Below, piece after piece: positions 26,863 through 36,557 of a DNA stretch of 64,000 bases. The notes under the pieces are model-generated. The model saw nothing but the letters and a program-made list of their open reading frames with translations. It ran no database searches and was not told the DNA's origin. This DNA is from a bacterium (GTDB lineage: Bacteria > Bacillota > Bacilli > Lactobacillales > Streptococcaceae). The stretch spans positions 182,539 to 246,538 of the forward strand of contig CAJNCS010000004.1 of NCBI GenBank assembly GCA_905221325.1, read 5' to 3'. Each line of letters begins with the position of its first letter. Within the stretch, counting starts at the first letter, position 1. A program made the position numbers and the translations under genes.

Positions 26863-28584
26863 ATGCATAGAAAAACAGTGATTGATTTTAGAGCCTTGGG
26901 GGAGAGATACACCTTTACCCAGCCGATCAAAGAGTTAAAAACGAGAGATTTAGCAGAAGTGGCGGACTTGCTGGCACAAGTGGAACGCTACCAAGAGCAA
27001 GGCTATTATGTCGTGGGCTATGTCAGTTACGAGGCTGCACCTGCATTTGAGGAGAAATTAGCAGTTCACAAGGCTCCTCTACTGGGAGAGTATTTGCTTT
27101 ACTTTACCGTTCACGATAGGGTGGAAACATCCCCTATTCCTCTGACTTATGATGATATTGATTTGCCTTCAAATTGGAAGGAAATAACGTCTGAAGCAGA
27201 CTATGAAAAGGCTATTGCCCAGATTCACCATCATTTGCGGCAGGGTGACACCTATCAGGTCAACTACACTGTCCAACTCAAGCAAGACTTAAGTGCCAAT
27301 CCTTTTGACATTTACAATCGCATGGTGGTAGAGCAGGAGGCGGGCTACAATGCCTATGTTGAACACGATGAGATGGCAGTGATTTCCATGAGCCCAGAGC
27401 TCTTTTTTGAACAAAATGACCGAGAATTAACGACTCGCCCAATGAAGGGAACAACCCAGCGTGGGGGGACTGACGATGAAGATTTGAAAGAGGCAGCTTG
27501 GTTGGAGCAAGATCCTAAAAATCGCTCTGAAAATATGATGATTGTGGATCTCTTGCGCAATGACATGAACCGTATTTCTGAAGTGGGCAGTGAACATGTA
27601 GAACGTCTGTGTCAAGTGGAACAGTATTCGACTGTTTGGCAGATGACCTCAACCATCAAGAGTCAGTTGCGAGAGGATGTGGACTTGGTTGCCGTTTTTC
27701 GGTCTCTCTTTCCTTGTGGTTCCATAACGGGTGCACCCAAAATTGCGACCATGGAAATCATCAAGGACTTGGAGTCACACCCGCGTGGAGTCTACTGTGG
27801 AACTATTGGTCTCTTGCTTCCAAATGGGCGACGGATTTTTAATGTCGCCATTCGGACTATCCAACTGCATCAAGGGAAAGCCATCTATGGAGTGGGTGGT
27901 GGCATTACTTGGGATAGTACTTGGGAATCTGAATACCGAGAGGTTCATCAAAAGGCGGCTGTTCTCTATCGTAAACAAGCTCGTTTCAAATTGATTACAA
28001 CTGGGAGAATCAGCCAAAAACAACTGTTGTTTGAAGATCAACATCTGGAAAGACTGACAAAGGCGAGTCGTTATTTTGCCTATCCTTTTGATCCAGAAGA
28101 ACTGAGACAAAAGATAGAGGAAGAGTGTCGAGCTTGTGCTTCCCACCAAGACTACCGTTTGCGAATAAGCCTCAGCAAGTCTGGAGAGATAGAACTCAGT
28201 CGCCAAATCTTAACACCTCTTAGTCCAAGCTTCTGCAAAGCTAAACTCTGCCTGCAAGAAGCAGATTTGAATCAGGCGTTTACCTACTTTAAAACAACTC
28301 ATAGACCACACTTAAGTCTAGGTAAACAGGAAATCATTTACCATAATGCAGCAGGGGAGCTTTTGGAAACGTCTATCGGGAATTTGGTTCTGAAAATTGA
28401 CGGGAAGCTCTACACACCGCCTATCAATCTTGGCATCTTGTCAGGAATCTATCGTCAGCATTTGCTAGGAAAAGGACAGGTAGAAGAGAAAATTCTGACT
28501 TTGGCAGACTTGAACCAAGCAGAAGCTGTCTATGGCTGTAATGCAGTCAGAGGCTTGTATGAGTTGTTATTGAAGGAGAAATAA
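26863..28584 (+). CDS. pabB: Aminodeoxychorismate synthase component I fused to aminodeoxychorismate lyase
   Basis: The 573-residue enzyme makes p-aminobenzoate for folate synthesis. Residues 1 to about 370 form the chorismate-binding PabB domain, with GDTYQVNYT, the RPMKGTTQRG motif (PIKGT-like lysine loop), ENMMIVDLLRNDMNRI and CGSITGAPKIATMEII. Residues from about 385 on form a PabC-like fold-type IV PLP domain (LFEDQHLERLTKASRYFAYPF and the end segment YGCNAVRGLYE). Fused PabBC is usual in streptococci. The start MHRKTVIDF has no Shine-Dalgarno site and follows the -10 box directly. The next gene starts at the following base. Confidence 0.92.
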   Translation: MHRKTVIDFRALGERYTFTQPIKELKTRDLAEVADLLAQVERYQEQGYYVVGYVSYEAAPAFEEKLAVHKAPLLGEYLLYFTVHDRVETSPIPLTYDDIDLPSNWKEITSEADYEKAIAQIHHHLRQGDTYQVNYTVQLKQDLSANPFDIYNRMVVEQEAGYNAYVEHDEMAVISMSPELFFEQNDRELTTRPMKGTTQRGGTDDEDLKEAAWLEQDPKNRSENMMIVDLLRNDMNRISEVGSEHVERLCQVEQYSTVWQMTSTIKSQLREDVDLVAVFRSLFPCGSITGAPKIATMEIIKDLESHPRGVYCGTIGLLLPNGRRIFNVAIRTIQLHQGKAIYGVGGGITWDSTWESEYREVHQKAAVLYRKQARFKLITTGRISQKQLLFEDQHLERLTKASRYFAYPFDPEELRQKIEEECRACASHQDYRLRISLSKSGEIELSRQILTPLSPSFCKAKLCLQEADLNQAFTYFKTTHRPHLSLGKQEIIYHNAAGELLETSIGNLVLKIDGKLYTPPINLGILSGIYRQHLLGKGQVEEKILTLADLNQAEAVYGCNAVRGLYELLLKEK

Positions 28585-29202
28585 ATGAAATTGATATTTT
28601 TACATGGCTTAGGTCAGACGGCCACAAGCTGGAAGGAAGTTCAGGATCTACTTGCCGATCATCCTTCTGAGGCCCTTGAATTGTTTCCTGTGGGAGTTGA
28701 TTCTTATCAGGAAGCCAAAAAACGGATAGCTAAATACCTATCAGAGGAGAAGAAACATTTTGTTTTAATCGGTTTATCCCTCGGTGCTACTCTTGCACTA
28801 GAGCTTTCAAGTTACGATTTGCCAAATCTTCAAGGTTTGGTCTTGTCAGGCTGTCCAGTGAAACTAGCAGGTAATATCTTGTTTAAAATCCAGTTGATAA
28901 TTTTTAAACTACTTCCAAAAAGTTTTTTTGAAAAGCAGGGAGCAGAAAAAGCGCTCATGGTTGGTGTTTCTGAGGAATTGAAAACACTTGATTTAACCCA
29001 AGTAGCACAGAATTGTTACTATCCAACCTTGCTAATTTGTGGTAGCCAAGACAAGCCTAATCTCAGTTCTATGAGAGGCCTTCATCAATTGATGTCAGAT
29101 TCTAAGTTGCAGATTATTCCTGACGGTCCTCACACACTGAACACTGACAAACCGAAGGAGTTTGCAGAAAAGACTAGAAGTTTTCTTGAATTGCTGGAAT
29201 AA
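28585..29202 (+). CDS. Alpha/beta-hydrolase
   Basis: The 205-residue protein has the alpha/beta-hydrolase layout: FLHGLGQTATSW (oxyanion-loop region), the nucleophile elbow LIGLSLGATLALE (GLSLG) near residue 66, the late acid region LLICGSQDKPN and the catalytic histidine in PDGPHTLN. It directly abuts pabB and so is in its operon, but need not share its pathway. Substrate unknown. Confidence 0.87.
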   Translation: MKLIFLHGLGQTATSWKEVQDLLADHPSEALELFPVGVDSYQEAKKRIAKYLSEEKKHFVLIGLSLGATLALELSSYDLPNLQGLVLSGCPVKLAGNILFKIQLIIFKLLPKSFFEKQGAEKALMVGVSEELKTLDLTQVAQNCYYPTLLICGSQDKPNLSSMRGLHQLMSDSKLQIIPDGPHTLNTDKPKEFAEKTRSFLELLE

Positions 29203-29248
29203 GTCTGGTAAAATAAAAGCGAAAACGGTATCAAAAAAGGAGAGAATA

Positions 29249-30048
29249 ATGAAAAAAAAGTTTTGCTAAAAGTGGCTTTTGCTACCCTTCTAGTTTGGGG
29301 ACTATTTACCGAACCAGTTACTGCAGAGGAAAATATTCATTTTTCTAGTTGTAGAGAAGCATGGGAAAATGGTTACTCTGATATTCATAGAGGAGAACCA
29401 GGTTACTCTTCTAAACTAGATCGTGATGGTGATGGGATAGCTTGTGAACGTGCCAATGCACCTCGGGGAGTCTTTAAACCACGCCAGTCGGGTTCGCAAT
29501 CCAATGTCACAGCTAGCGGATGGGTCAAACAGGACGGTTATTGGTATTATTTTGCTGAAAATGGGCATGCAGTTAGGAATGCTTGGCAAGGTAGCTATTA
29601 CCTTAAGTCAGATGGCAAGATGGCAGCCAGCGAGTGGATTTATGATGCTAGCTATCAATCTTGGTACTATCTAAAATCCGACGGTTCTTATGCGAGAAAT
29701 ACTTGGCAGGGAAGCTACTACCTTAAATCAAATGGTAAGATGGCAGCAGGTGAATGGCTATATGATTCCTATTATCAATCGTGGTATTATCTAAAAGAGG
29801 ACGGAGCTTACGCCCGCAACGCTTGGCAAGGAAGTTATTATCTCAAGTCGAATGGTAAGATGGCAGCCAGTGAATGGGTTTATGACACCAGTTATCAAGC
29901 ATGGTACTACCTAAAATCCAATGGTGTTTATGCTAGAAACACTTGGCAAGGGAACTATTACCTCAAATCAGATGGTAAGATGGCTACAAATGAGTGGGTT
30001 GATGGCGGTCGCTACTATGTGGATGCTTCTGGTTTGTGGAAACCATAA
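29249..30048 (+). pseudogene. Excalibur-domain secreted protein with cell-wall-binding repeats, frameshifted in its start
   Basis: The ATG at 29249 (after AAGGAGAG) is followed by eight A and then leads to a stop after six codons. With nine A the frame would read MKKKVLLKVAFATLLVWG, a normal signal peptide, and run into the 261-residue frame ending at 30048. That frame has a signal end VTAEE, an Excalibur calcium-binding motif (DRDGDGIACE) and repeated GW/choline-binding-type units (WQGSYYLKSDGKMAASEW, SWYYLKSDG), about four to five copies. A pneumococcal homologue is annotated as a choline-binding-like surface protein. As written the gene is off; slippage in the A tract could switch it on. 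Confidence 0.75.
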
Positions 30049-30072
30049 AGTAAACAAATTCTAGGGAAACAA

Positions 30073-30110
30073 TGCAAACCTTTGCACAAAAGAGACGATT
30101 TTGTTATACT
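30073..30110 (+). promoter_or_regulatory. Glucokinase promoter with overlapping palindrome
   Basis: TTGCAC (30082-30087) and TATACT (30105-30110) have a 17-bp spacer. The perfect inverted repeat TGCAAA-CC-TTTGCA (30074-30086 region, from 30073) overlaps the -35. It resembles a catabolite cre site but has CC in place of the central CG. Confidence 0.65.
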
Positions 30111-30147
30111 ATATCTGTAAGCATTTTCAATTAAAAAGGAGAAGACG

Positions 30148-31107
30148 ATGAGTCAAAAGATTATTGGGATTGACCTTGGTGGAACATCTATCAAGTTTGC
30201 AATTTTAACTCAAGAGGGAGAAATCCAAGAAAAATGGTCTATCAAGACTAATATTTTGGATGAAGGAAGCCATATTGTAGATGATATGATTGAGTCTATT
30301 CAACATCGTTTGGACTTGCTTGGATTGTCAGCCACAGACTTCCGAGGGATTGGGATGGGATCACCTGGTGTGGTTGACCGTGAAAAAGGAACTGTTATCG
30401 GTGCCTACAACCTCAACTGGAAAACCCTTCAACCAATTAAAGAAAAGATTGAAAAAGCCTTGGGCATTCCATTCTCCATTGATAATGATGCCAACGTAGC
30501 TGCTCTTGGTGAGCGTTGGATGGGTGCAGGTGACAACCAACCTGACGTTGTCTTTATGACACTTGGTACTGGTGTTGGTGGCGGTATCGTTGCAGAAGGA
30601 AAACTGCTTCACGGTGTTGCTGGTGCTGCTGGTGAGCTTGGTCACATCACTGTTGACTTTGACCAACCAATCGCATGTACCTGTGGTAAAAAAGGCTGTC
30701 TTGAGACAGTTGCTTCAGCAACAGGGATTGTCAACTTGACTCGTCGTTATGCAGATGAATACGAAGGCGATGCAGCTTTGAAACGCTTGATTGATGACGG
30801 AGAAGAAGTAACTGCTAAAACTGTCTTTGACCTTGCAAAAGAAGGAGACGACCTTGCCTTGATCGTTTACCGTAACTTCTCACGTTACTTGGGTATTGCG
30901 TGTGCTAATATCGGTTCAATCCTAAACCCATCAACAATCGTTATCGGTGGTGGGGTGTCAGCAGCGGGAGAATTCCTTCTCCAAGGCGTGCAAAAGGTTT
31001 ATGATGAAAATACCTTCCCACAAGTACGCACATCCACTAAATTGGCTCTTGCAACTCTAGGAAATGACGCTGGAGTTATCGGAGCAGCATCACTTGTATT
31101 GCAATAA
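30148..31107 (+). CDS. glcK: ROK-family glucokinase
   Basis: The 319-residue enzyme phosphorylates glucose to glucose-6-phosphate with ATP. The N-terminal phosphate motif is GIDLGGTSIKFAI, the sugar-binding aspartate lies in FSIDNDANVAALGE, and the zinc motif CTCGKKGCLETVASATGI is that of ROK kinases. Length is standard. It is monocistronic, with its own promoter and terminator, and forms part of central sugar metabolism. Confidence 0.95.
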   Translation: MSQKIIGIDLGGTSIKFAILTQEGEIQEKWSIKTNILDEGSHIVDDMIESIQHRLDLLGLSATDFRGIGMGSPGVVDREKGTVIGAYNLNWKTLQPIKEKIEKALGIPFSIDNDANVAALGERWMGAGDNQPDVVFMTLGTGVGGGIVAEGKLLHGVAGAAGELGHITVDFDQPIACTCGKKGCLETVASATGIVNLTRRYADEYEGDAALKRLIDDGEEVTAKTVFDLAKEGDDLALIVYRNFSRYLGIACANIGSILNPSTIVIGGGVSAAGEFLLQGVQKVYDENTFPQVRTSTKLALATLGNDAGVIGAASLVLQ

Positions 31108-31121
31108 GATAGATTGATAAT

Positions 31122-31151
31122 AGAGCTTGGTTATCCATCAAGCTCTTTTTT
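31122..31151 (+). terminator. Intrinsic terminator of glucokinase
   Basis: AGAGCTTG (31122-31129) pairs with CAAGCTCT (31139-31146), followed by T. Confidence 0.9.
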
Positions 31152-31201
31152 GAAAGTCGAATAAAACGGAATAGGTTTAAATTTTGGGAAGGAGTCGCTA
31201 G

Positions 31202-31636
31202 ATGAACACATCAAAACAACCCATGCTTGAACTAGCATTGTCTATCGCTATGTAAGCTCATAGAGGGCAATTTGATAAGGCAGGGATAGATTATATAGAA
31301 CATCCAATCTATGTAGCAAGCCAAGTTGATACTGAAGAAGAAAAAGCAGTTGCTTTACTACATGATGTCATTGAGGACAGTCCTTTTACAGCTGAAGAAC
31401 TATTACTAGCTGGTTTACCAGAAACAGTAGTTACAGCCGTTCAAATTTTGTCAAAGAAAAAGGGACAAGACTATCATACCTATCTGAAAACTGTGAAATC
31501 CAATCCTATTGCGAGAGCCGTAAAATTAGCTGACCTAAAACATAATTCAGATTTATCGAGACTTGAGACTATTACTGACAAGGATTTGGAACGATTAGAA
31601 AAATATAAAAAGGCCATTGATTATCTGAGTATGTAG
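31202..31636 (+). pseudogene. HD-domain (RelA/SpoT hydrolase-like) protein interrupted by a stop codon
   Basis: From the ATG at 31202 (GGAAGGAG upstream) the frame reads 17 codons to a TAA at 31253-31255 and then continues open to 31636. The product without the stop would be a 144-residue HD phosphohydrolase of the short MESH1/SpoT type: AHRGQFDKAGIDYIEHP, LLHDVIEDSPFT (HD motif) and VKLADLKHNSDLSR are all present. Such enzymes hydrolyse (p)ppGpp or related nucleotides. A single point change (AAA, AAG or similar to TAA) breaks it. An in-frame ATG/TTG restart would lose the first histidine. Confidence 0.78.
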
Positions 31637-31649
31637 AAATGATTTTTTA

Positions 31650-31658
31650 TGCTATACT
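31650..31658 (+). promoter_or_regulatory. Extended -10 promoter of thyA
   Basis: TGCTATACT, 29 bases before the ATG; GAGGTGAG at about 31675 is the ribosome site. Confidence 0.6.
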
Positions 31659-31687
31659 AGTTAGTACAATAAATGAGGTGAGAGTAA

Positions 31688-32527
31688 ATGACAAAAGCAG
31701 ATACGATTTTTAAAGAGAATATTGAACGAATCCTCAAAGACGGAGTCTTTTCTGAGCAGGCACGCCCTAAGTACAAGGATGGGACTGTTGCCAACTCCAA
31801 GTACGTAACGGGTGTCTTTGCAGAGTATGACTTGGCTAAGGGTGAATTTCCCATCACTACCCTACGTCCCATTGCTATCAAATCAGCTATCAAAGAAGTG
31901 CTATGGATTTACCAAGACCAGTCTAATAGCCTAGAAGTGCTCAATAACAAGTACAATGTTCACTACTGGAATGACTGGGAAGTGGGAGATACGGGAACCA
32001 TCGGTGAGCGCTACGGTGCGGTCGTTAAGAAGCACGATATCATCAACAAGATACTCAAGCAGTTAGAAGCCAACCCTTGGAACCGTCGCAATATCATCTC
32101 TCTCTGGGATTATCAAGCTTTTGAGGAGACAGACGGCCTCCTTCCATGCGCCTTTCAGACCATGTTTGATGTCCGTCGAGTAGATGGAGAAATCTATCTG
32201 GATGCGACTTTGACACAGCGTTCGAATGATATGCTGGTGGCCCACCACATTAACGCCATGCAGTACGTAGCCTTGCAGATGATGATTGCCAAGCATTTCG
32301 GCTGGAAGGTTGGGAAGTTTTTCTATTTTATCAACAACCTTCATATCTATGATAATCAGTTTGAACAAGCAGAGGAATTGCTCCGCCGTGAGCCGTCAAA
32401 CTGCCAACCACGCTTGGTTTTAAATGTGCCAGATGGGACCAATTTCTTTGATATCAAAGCGGAAGACTTTGAGTTGATTGACTATAATCCGGTTAAGCCG
32501 CAGCTGAAGTTTGATTTGGCTATTTAA
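31688..32527 (+). CDS. thyA: Thymidylate synthase
   Basis: The 279-residue enzyme methylates dUMP to dTMP with methylenetetrahydrofolate. Catalytic cysteine lies in [10 protein letters not shown], and the [16 protein letters not shown] and [14 protein letters not shown] motifs bind dUMP. Streptococcal ThyA has this LPCAF variant of the usual LPPCH. It has an own promoter and shares a bidirectional terminator with the convergent DUF3042 gene. Confidence 0.95.
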   Translation: MTKADTIFKENIERILKDGVFSEQARPKYKDGTVANSKYVTGVFAEYDLAKGEFPITTLRPIAIKSAIKEVLWIYQDQSNSLEVLNNKYNVHYWNDWEVGDTGTIGERYGAVVKKHDIINKILKQLEANPWNRRNIISLWDYQAFEETDGLLPCAFQTMFDVRRVDGEIYLDATLTQRSNDMLVAHHINAMQYVALQMMIAKHFGWKVGKFFYFINNLHIYDNQFEQAEELLRREPSNCQPRLVLNVPDGTNFFDIKAEDFELIDYNPVKPQLKFDLAI

Positions 32528-32533
32528 TAACAT

Positions 32534-32566
32534 AAAAAGAAGTTGAGATTTCTCAACTTCTTTTGT
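32534..32566. terminator. Bidirectional terminator between thyA and the DUF3042 gene
   Basis: AAAAGAAGTTGAGA (from 32535) pairs with TCTCAACTTCTTTT (32551-32564) around a two-base loop; A and T runs on both sides serve both strands. Confidence 0.9.
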
Positions 32567-32569
32567 TGC

Positions 32570-32740
32570 TTAATGTGATACGCGGCGGCGAGCTGCTTTT
32601 TTACGGTTTTCTTCGATAAAAGCTGCTTTTTGCTCTTCTGGTTCGATTACTTTCTTTTTAAATGCGTATACTGCTCCTGCAACAGCAGCGACAGTTCCTG
32701 CGACACCTGTTACAAGACCTTTAGCGAATCCTTTAGCCAT
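32570..32740 (-). CDS. DUF3042 family small protein
   Basis: The 56-residue protein starts MAKGFAKGLVTGVAGTVAAVAG and has one Gly/Ala-rich hydrophobic segment followed by FKKKVIEPEEQK and a basic end (RKKAARRRVSH). This pattern is the DUF3042 family of Lactobacillales, with unknown function and probably membrane-associated. The start is the ATG complementary to 32738-32740, with AGGAGGAAG just before it; longer readings lack a ribosome site. It is the only convincing minus-strand gene in the window. Confidence 0.88.
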   Translation of the reverse strand: MAKGFAKGLVTGVAGTVAAVAGAVYAFKKKVIEPEEQKAAFIEENRKKAARRRVSH

Positions 32741-32815
32741 GAGTCTTCCTCCTTTATCTTCCCGATCAGCCAGGCTCCTCAAGGGGTAGCATTTTTCTGA
32801 CTGACCTTTTTATGA

Positions 32816-32821
32816 TATAAT
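32816..32821 (+). promoter_or_regulatory. -10 box of the miaA operon
   Basis: TATAAT 39 bases before miaA; no good -35 is visible. Confidence 0.5.
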
Positions 32822-32860
32822 AATAGTAACGAAAAAATGGGAATTTTTCAAGGAAAAAAG

Positions 32861-33745
32861 ATGAAAACAAAAATAATTGTGATTGTTGGACCGACTGCTG
32901 TTGGAAAAACTGCCCTTGCTATTGAAGCGGCCAAGCGCTTTGGTGGAGAGGTGGTCAGTGGTGACAGTCAGCAAGTTTACAGAGGGTTAGATATTGGGAC
33001 GGCCAAGGCTAGCCCAGAGGAGCAGGCAACTGTCCCCCATCACTTAATTGATGTCAGAGAGGTGACCGAGTCTTACTCGGCTTTTGATTTTGTTTCAGAA
33101 TCTAAGAAGGCTATTGAGGATATTCAGAGACGTGGCAAGCTTGCTATTATCGCTGGTGGAACTGGGCTTTATATCCAGAGCTTGTTGGAAGGATACCATC
33201 TAGGTGGGGAGACACCTCATGAGGAGATTTTAGCCTATCGAGCTAGTTTGGAGCCTTATTCAGATGAGGAATTAGCCCATCTCGTGAAGCAAGCAGGCCT
33301 GGAAATTCCCCAGTTTAACCGTCGTCGTGCTATGCGTGCCTTGGAGATTGTCCATTTTGGTCAGGATTTGGAAAATCAGGAAAGTCCTTATGAACCACTG
33401 ATTATCTGCTTGGATGATGAACGCAGTCAGCTTTATGACCGTATCAACCACCGAGTGGATTTGATGTTTGAGGCTGGCCTTTTGGATGAGGCCAAGTGGC
33501 TCTTTGACCACTATCCAGATGTACAGGCAGCCAAAGGCATTGGCTATAAGGAACTCTTTCCTTATTTCCGTGGGGAGCAAACTCTTGAGGAAGCGAGCGA
33601 GAGTCTCAAGCAGGCGACTCGTCGTTTTGCCAAGCGTCAGTTGACTTGGTTCCGTAATCGCATGCAAGTCACCTTTTATCAGATAGGAGAGCCTGACGTG
33701 CAGGACCGCATTTTAAGCCAGATAGAGGAGTTTTTAGATGATTGA
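32861..33745 (+). CDS. miaA: tRNA dimethylallyltransferase
   Basis: The 294-residue enzyme adds the dimethylallyl group to A37 of tRNAs that read UNN codons. The P-loop [17 protein letters not shown], the [18 protein letters not shown] motif, [14 protein letters not shown] and the C-terminal [10 protein letters not shown] are diagnostic. I chose the ATG at 32861 (MKTKIIV) with AAGGAAAAAAG upstream. It overlaps hflX by eight bases and heads a five-gene operon. Confidence 0.95.
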   Translation: MKTKIIVIVGPTAVGKTALAIEAAKRFGGEVVSGDSQQVYRGLDIGTAKASPEEQATVPHHLIDVREVTESYSAFDFVSESKKAIEDIQRRGKLAIIAGGTGLYIQSLLEGYHLGGETPHEEILAYRASLEPYSDEELAHLVKQAGLEIPQFNRRRAMRALEIVHFGQDLENQESPYEPLIICLDDERSQLYDRINHRVDLMFEAGLLDEAKWLFDHYPDVQAAKGIGYKELFPYFRGEQTLEEASESLKQATRRFAKRQLTWFRNRMQVTFYQIGEPDVQDRILSQIEEFLDD

Positions 33746-34976
33746 AACGGAGAAAAAAGAGGAACGGGTCCTACTCATTGGTGTAGAACTGCAGGGAATG
33801 GACAATTTTGACCTCTCCATGGAAGAATTGGCCAGTCTGGCTAAGACAGCTGGGGCAGTCGTTGTAGACAGCTACAGGCAAAAACGGGAAAAGTATGACT
33901 CCAAGACCTTCGTCGGTTCTGGTAAGTTGGAAGAAATTGCGCTCATGGTGGATGCAGAAGAAATTACTACTGTCATTGTCAACAACCGTCTGACACCACG
34001 GCAAAATGTCAATTTAGAGGAAGTTCTGGGAGTTAAGGTTATTGACCGGATGCAGTTGATTCTGGATATTTTTGCTATGCGGGCTCGAAGCCATGAAGGA
34101 AAACTCCAAGTCCACCTAGCTCAGCTTAAGTACCTCTTACCCCGCTTGGTTGGTCAGGGAATTATGCTCAGCCGTCAGGCAGGGGGAATTGGTTCCCGTG
34201 GGCCTGGTGAAAGCCAGCTGGAACTGAACCGTCGTAGTGTTCGTAATCAAATTACAGATATCGAGCGTCAGCTCAAGGTGGTTGAGAAAAATCGGGCGAC
34301 AGTCAGAGAAAAACGTCTGGAGTCTAGCACCTTTAAGATTGGTTTGATTGGTTATACCAATGCTGGGAAATCGACCATTATGAACACCTTGACCAGTAAG
34401 ACCCAGTATGAGGCAGATGAGTTGTTTGCGACTCTAGATGCGACGACAAAGAGTATCCATTTGGGAGGTAATCTTCAAGTGACTTTAACGGACACTGTTG
34501 GATTTATTCAAGACTTGCCGACTGAATTGGTGTCCAGTTTCAAGTCCACCTTGGAAGAAAGCAAGCATGTGGATCTACTAGTTCATGTCATCGATGCCAG
34601 CAATCCTTATCACGAGGAGCATGAAAAAACGGTTCTGTCTATCATGAAAGACTTGGATATGGAGGATATTCCTCGCCTGACTCTTTACAATAAAGCGGAT
34701 TTGGTGGAGGATTTCACGCCTACCCAAACTCCGTATGCCCTCATTTCTGCCAAGTCTGAGGATAGTCGTGAGAACTTGCAAGCATTATTGCTAGATAAGA
34801 TTAAGGAAATTTTTAAAGCCTTTACTCTGCGCGTGCCCTTTTCTAAGTCCTACAAGATACATGATTTAGAAAGTGTGGCGATTCTTGAAGAACGTGACTA
34901 CCAAGATGACGGAGAAGTGATCACAGGCCACATTTCGGAGAAAAATAAATGGAGATTAGAGGAATTTTATGACTGA
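33738..34976 (+). CDS. hflX: Ribosome-associated GTPase HflX
   Basis: The 412-residue GTPase splits stalled or stress-arrested ribosomes. The N-terminal HflX domain has GSGKLEEI and the middle linker [24 protein letters not shown]; the G domain has G1 [13 protein letters not shown]3 DTVGF and G4 NKADL. It overlaps miaA upstream and the next gene downstream by eight bases each, so the operon is translationally coupled. Confidence 0.95.
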   Translation: MIETEKKEERVLLIGVELQGMDNFDLSMEELASLAKTAGAVVVDSYRQKREKYDSKTFVGSGKLEEIALMVDAEEITTVIVNNRLTPRQNVNLEEVLGVKVIDRMQLILDIFAMRARSHEGKLQVHLAQLKYLLPRLVGQGIMLSRQAGGIGSRGPGESQLELNRRSVRNQITDIERQLKVVEKNRATVREKRLESSTFKIGLIGYTNAGKSTIMNTLTSKTQYEADELFATLDATTKSIHLGGNLQVTLTDTVGFIQDLPTELVSSFKSTLEESKHVDLLVHVIDASNPYHEEHEKTVLSIMKDLDMEDIPRLTLYNKADLVEDFTPTQTPYALISAKSEDSRENLQALLLDKIKEIFKAFTLRVPFSKSYKIHDLESVAILEERDYQDDGEVITGHISEKNKWRLEEFYD

Positions 34977-35592
34977 TATCAAAACCTTAGCTTTAAAATA
35001 TGGGGGCTATACAAGTCTGGACAAGGTCTATCTGGATCAGCTTCTAGCTGGCAAAACAGAGCAGGAGCAGTTGGCACTTATCACCCCTCCTCCGAGTGTA
35101 GTCAATGCCTACTTTGCTGAACTCTACCAGAAAAAGAGTCCTCAAGCTGCGACGGATTATTTTGCAGAACTCAGTCAGGAACTGAACCTCTACAATGCTG
35201 AGCCAAGTTTCACTGAAGAAAGCAAACCTTTTATCCGCCTCAATCTCTCAGGAAAGTCTTTTGGTTTTTGCTATGAGAGGGAGGGACTTTGTCGCATTTT
35301 CTCAGAAGCTGAGGAAGCAATCACAGATGACTTGCTTTTTGAGATTGCGCAAATTTTTCCCCATCAACTAATCTTTGAAGAGTCTGGAAAGATTTACATG
35401 AAGCATGTCGGGGACGAGGAAGTTGTTAGAGTGGAAAGTCTCACGGCCTTGACAGACTTGGAAAATTTGGCTGATGGTCGTAAACGTCTCAAAGGTTATA
35501 GTCAAGCGGATTTACTGCAAGAAGCTGTTGCTTTTTCTGGTAAGCGCTACTTCCGATCGGAAAACCGCACAGCCATGTTATATATTGATTAA
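34969..35592 (+). CDS. Conserved hypothetical cytosolic protein between hflX and rnz
   Basis: The 207-residue protein has no signal or membrane segment and I do not recognise a domain. It begins [26 protein letters not shown] and ends [13 protein letters not shown]. It overlaps hflX by eight bases and precedes rnz by 14 bases. Homologues keep this position in streptococci, as I recall; some databases label them cystathionine beta-lyase without evident reason. A link to RNA or ribosome maintenance is inferred only from its neighbours. Confidence 0.78.
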   Translation: MTDIKTLALKYGGYTSLDKVYLDQLLAGKTEQEQLALITPPPSVVNAYFAELYQKKSPQAATDYFAELSQELNLYNAEPSFTEESKPFIRLNLSGKSFGFCYEREGLCRIFSEAEEAITDDLLFEIAQIFPHQLIFEESGKIYMKHVGDEEVVRVESLTALTDLENLADGRKRLKGYSQADLLQEAVAFSGKRYFRSENRTAMLYID

Positions 35593-35606
35593 TTAGAAAG
35601 TATCGA

Positions 35607-36536
35607 ATGGATATTCAATTTTTAGGAACAGGGGCTGGTCAGCCCTCTAAAGCCCGCAACGTCTCTAGTCTCGCCCTGAAACTCTTGGATGAGATTAACG
35701 CAGTTTGGCTCTTTGACTGTGGAGAAGGAACGCAAAATCGCATTCTGGAAACCACAATTCGACCACGTAAGGTCAGCAAAATCTTTATCACCCACCTGCA
35801 TGGAGACCACATTTTTGGTTTACCAGGTTTTCTCTCCAGCCGTGCTTTTCAGGCCAATGAAGAGCAGACAGATTTGGACATTTATGGACCTCAAGGGATC
35901 AAGTCCTTTGTCTTAACCAGTCTACGTGTGTCAGGTTCTCGTCTGCCTTATCGCATTCATTTTCATGAGTTTGACCAAGATTCTCTAGGGAAAATCCTTG
36001 AGACCGATAAATTCACTGTGTATGCAGAGGAACTGGATCACACCATTTTTTGTGTTGGTTATCGTGTCATGCAAAAGGACCTAGAAGGTACTTTGGATGC
36101 TGAGAAGCTTAAGGCCGCTGGTGTTCCGTTCGGCCCGCTTTTTGGAAAAATCAAAAATGGTCAGGATGTTGTTCTGGATGATGGAACTGAGATCAAGGCA
36201 ACAGACTATATCTCAGCACCGAGACCTGGCAAGGTAGTTACTATTCTTGGCGACACCCGAAAAACCAATGCCAGCGTGCGTCTTGCTATCAATGCAGATG
36301 TTCTTGTCCATGAGTCTACTTATGGTAAGGGAGATGAAAAAATTGCCCGCAATCACGGTCACTCAACCAATATGCAGGCAGCACAAGTGGCAGCAGAAGC
36401 CGGTGCAAAGCGCCTCTTGCTCAATCATATCAGTGCTCGTTTCCTCTCAAAAGATATCAGTCAGCTCAAGAAAGATGCAGCTAGTATTTTTGAAAATGTC
36501 CATGTAGTCAAAGACTTGGAAGAAGTGGAAATCTAA
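35607..36536 (+). CDS. rnz: Ribonuclease Z
   Basis: The 309-residue metallo-beta-lactamase-fold endonuclease matures the 3' ends of tRNAs. It has the start [17 protein letters not shown], the zinc motif [13 protein letters not shown] (HxHxDH), the DGTEI...GDTRK region and the late [20 protein letters not shown] and NHISARF motifs typical of RNase Z. It fits the operon with miaA (tRNA modification). Confidence 0.95.
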   Translation: MDIQFLGTGAGQPSKARNVSSLALKLLDEINAVWLFDCGEGTQNRILETTIRPRKVSKIFITHLHGDHIFGLPGFLSSRAFQANEEQTDLDIYGPQGIKSFVLTSLRVSGSRLPYRIHFHEFDQDSLGKILETDKFTVYAEELDHTIFCVGYRVMQKDLEGTLDAEKLKAAGVPFGPLFGKIKNGQDVVLDDGTEIKATDYISAPRPGKVVTILGDTRKTNASVRLAINADVLVHESTYGKGDEKIARNHGHSTNMQAAQVAAEAGAKRLLLNHISARFLSKDISQLKKDAASIFENVHVVKDLEEVEI

Positions 36537-36557
36537 CAGTTATTGAAAGGACGAAGC

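Noticed and set aside
27775..28206. 143-codon open frame on the minus strand inside pabB
   Set aside because: It is a shadow of a conserved coding region; no start signals and no recognisable domain.
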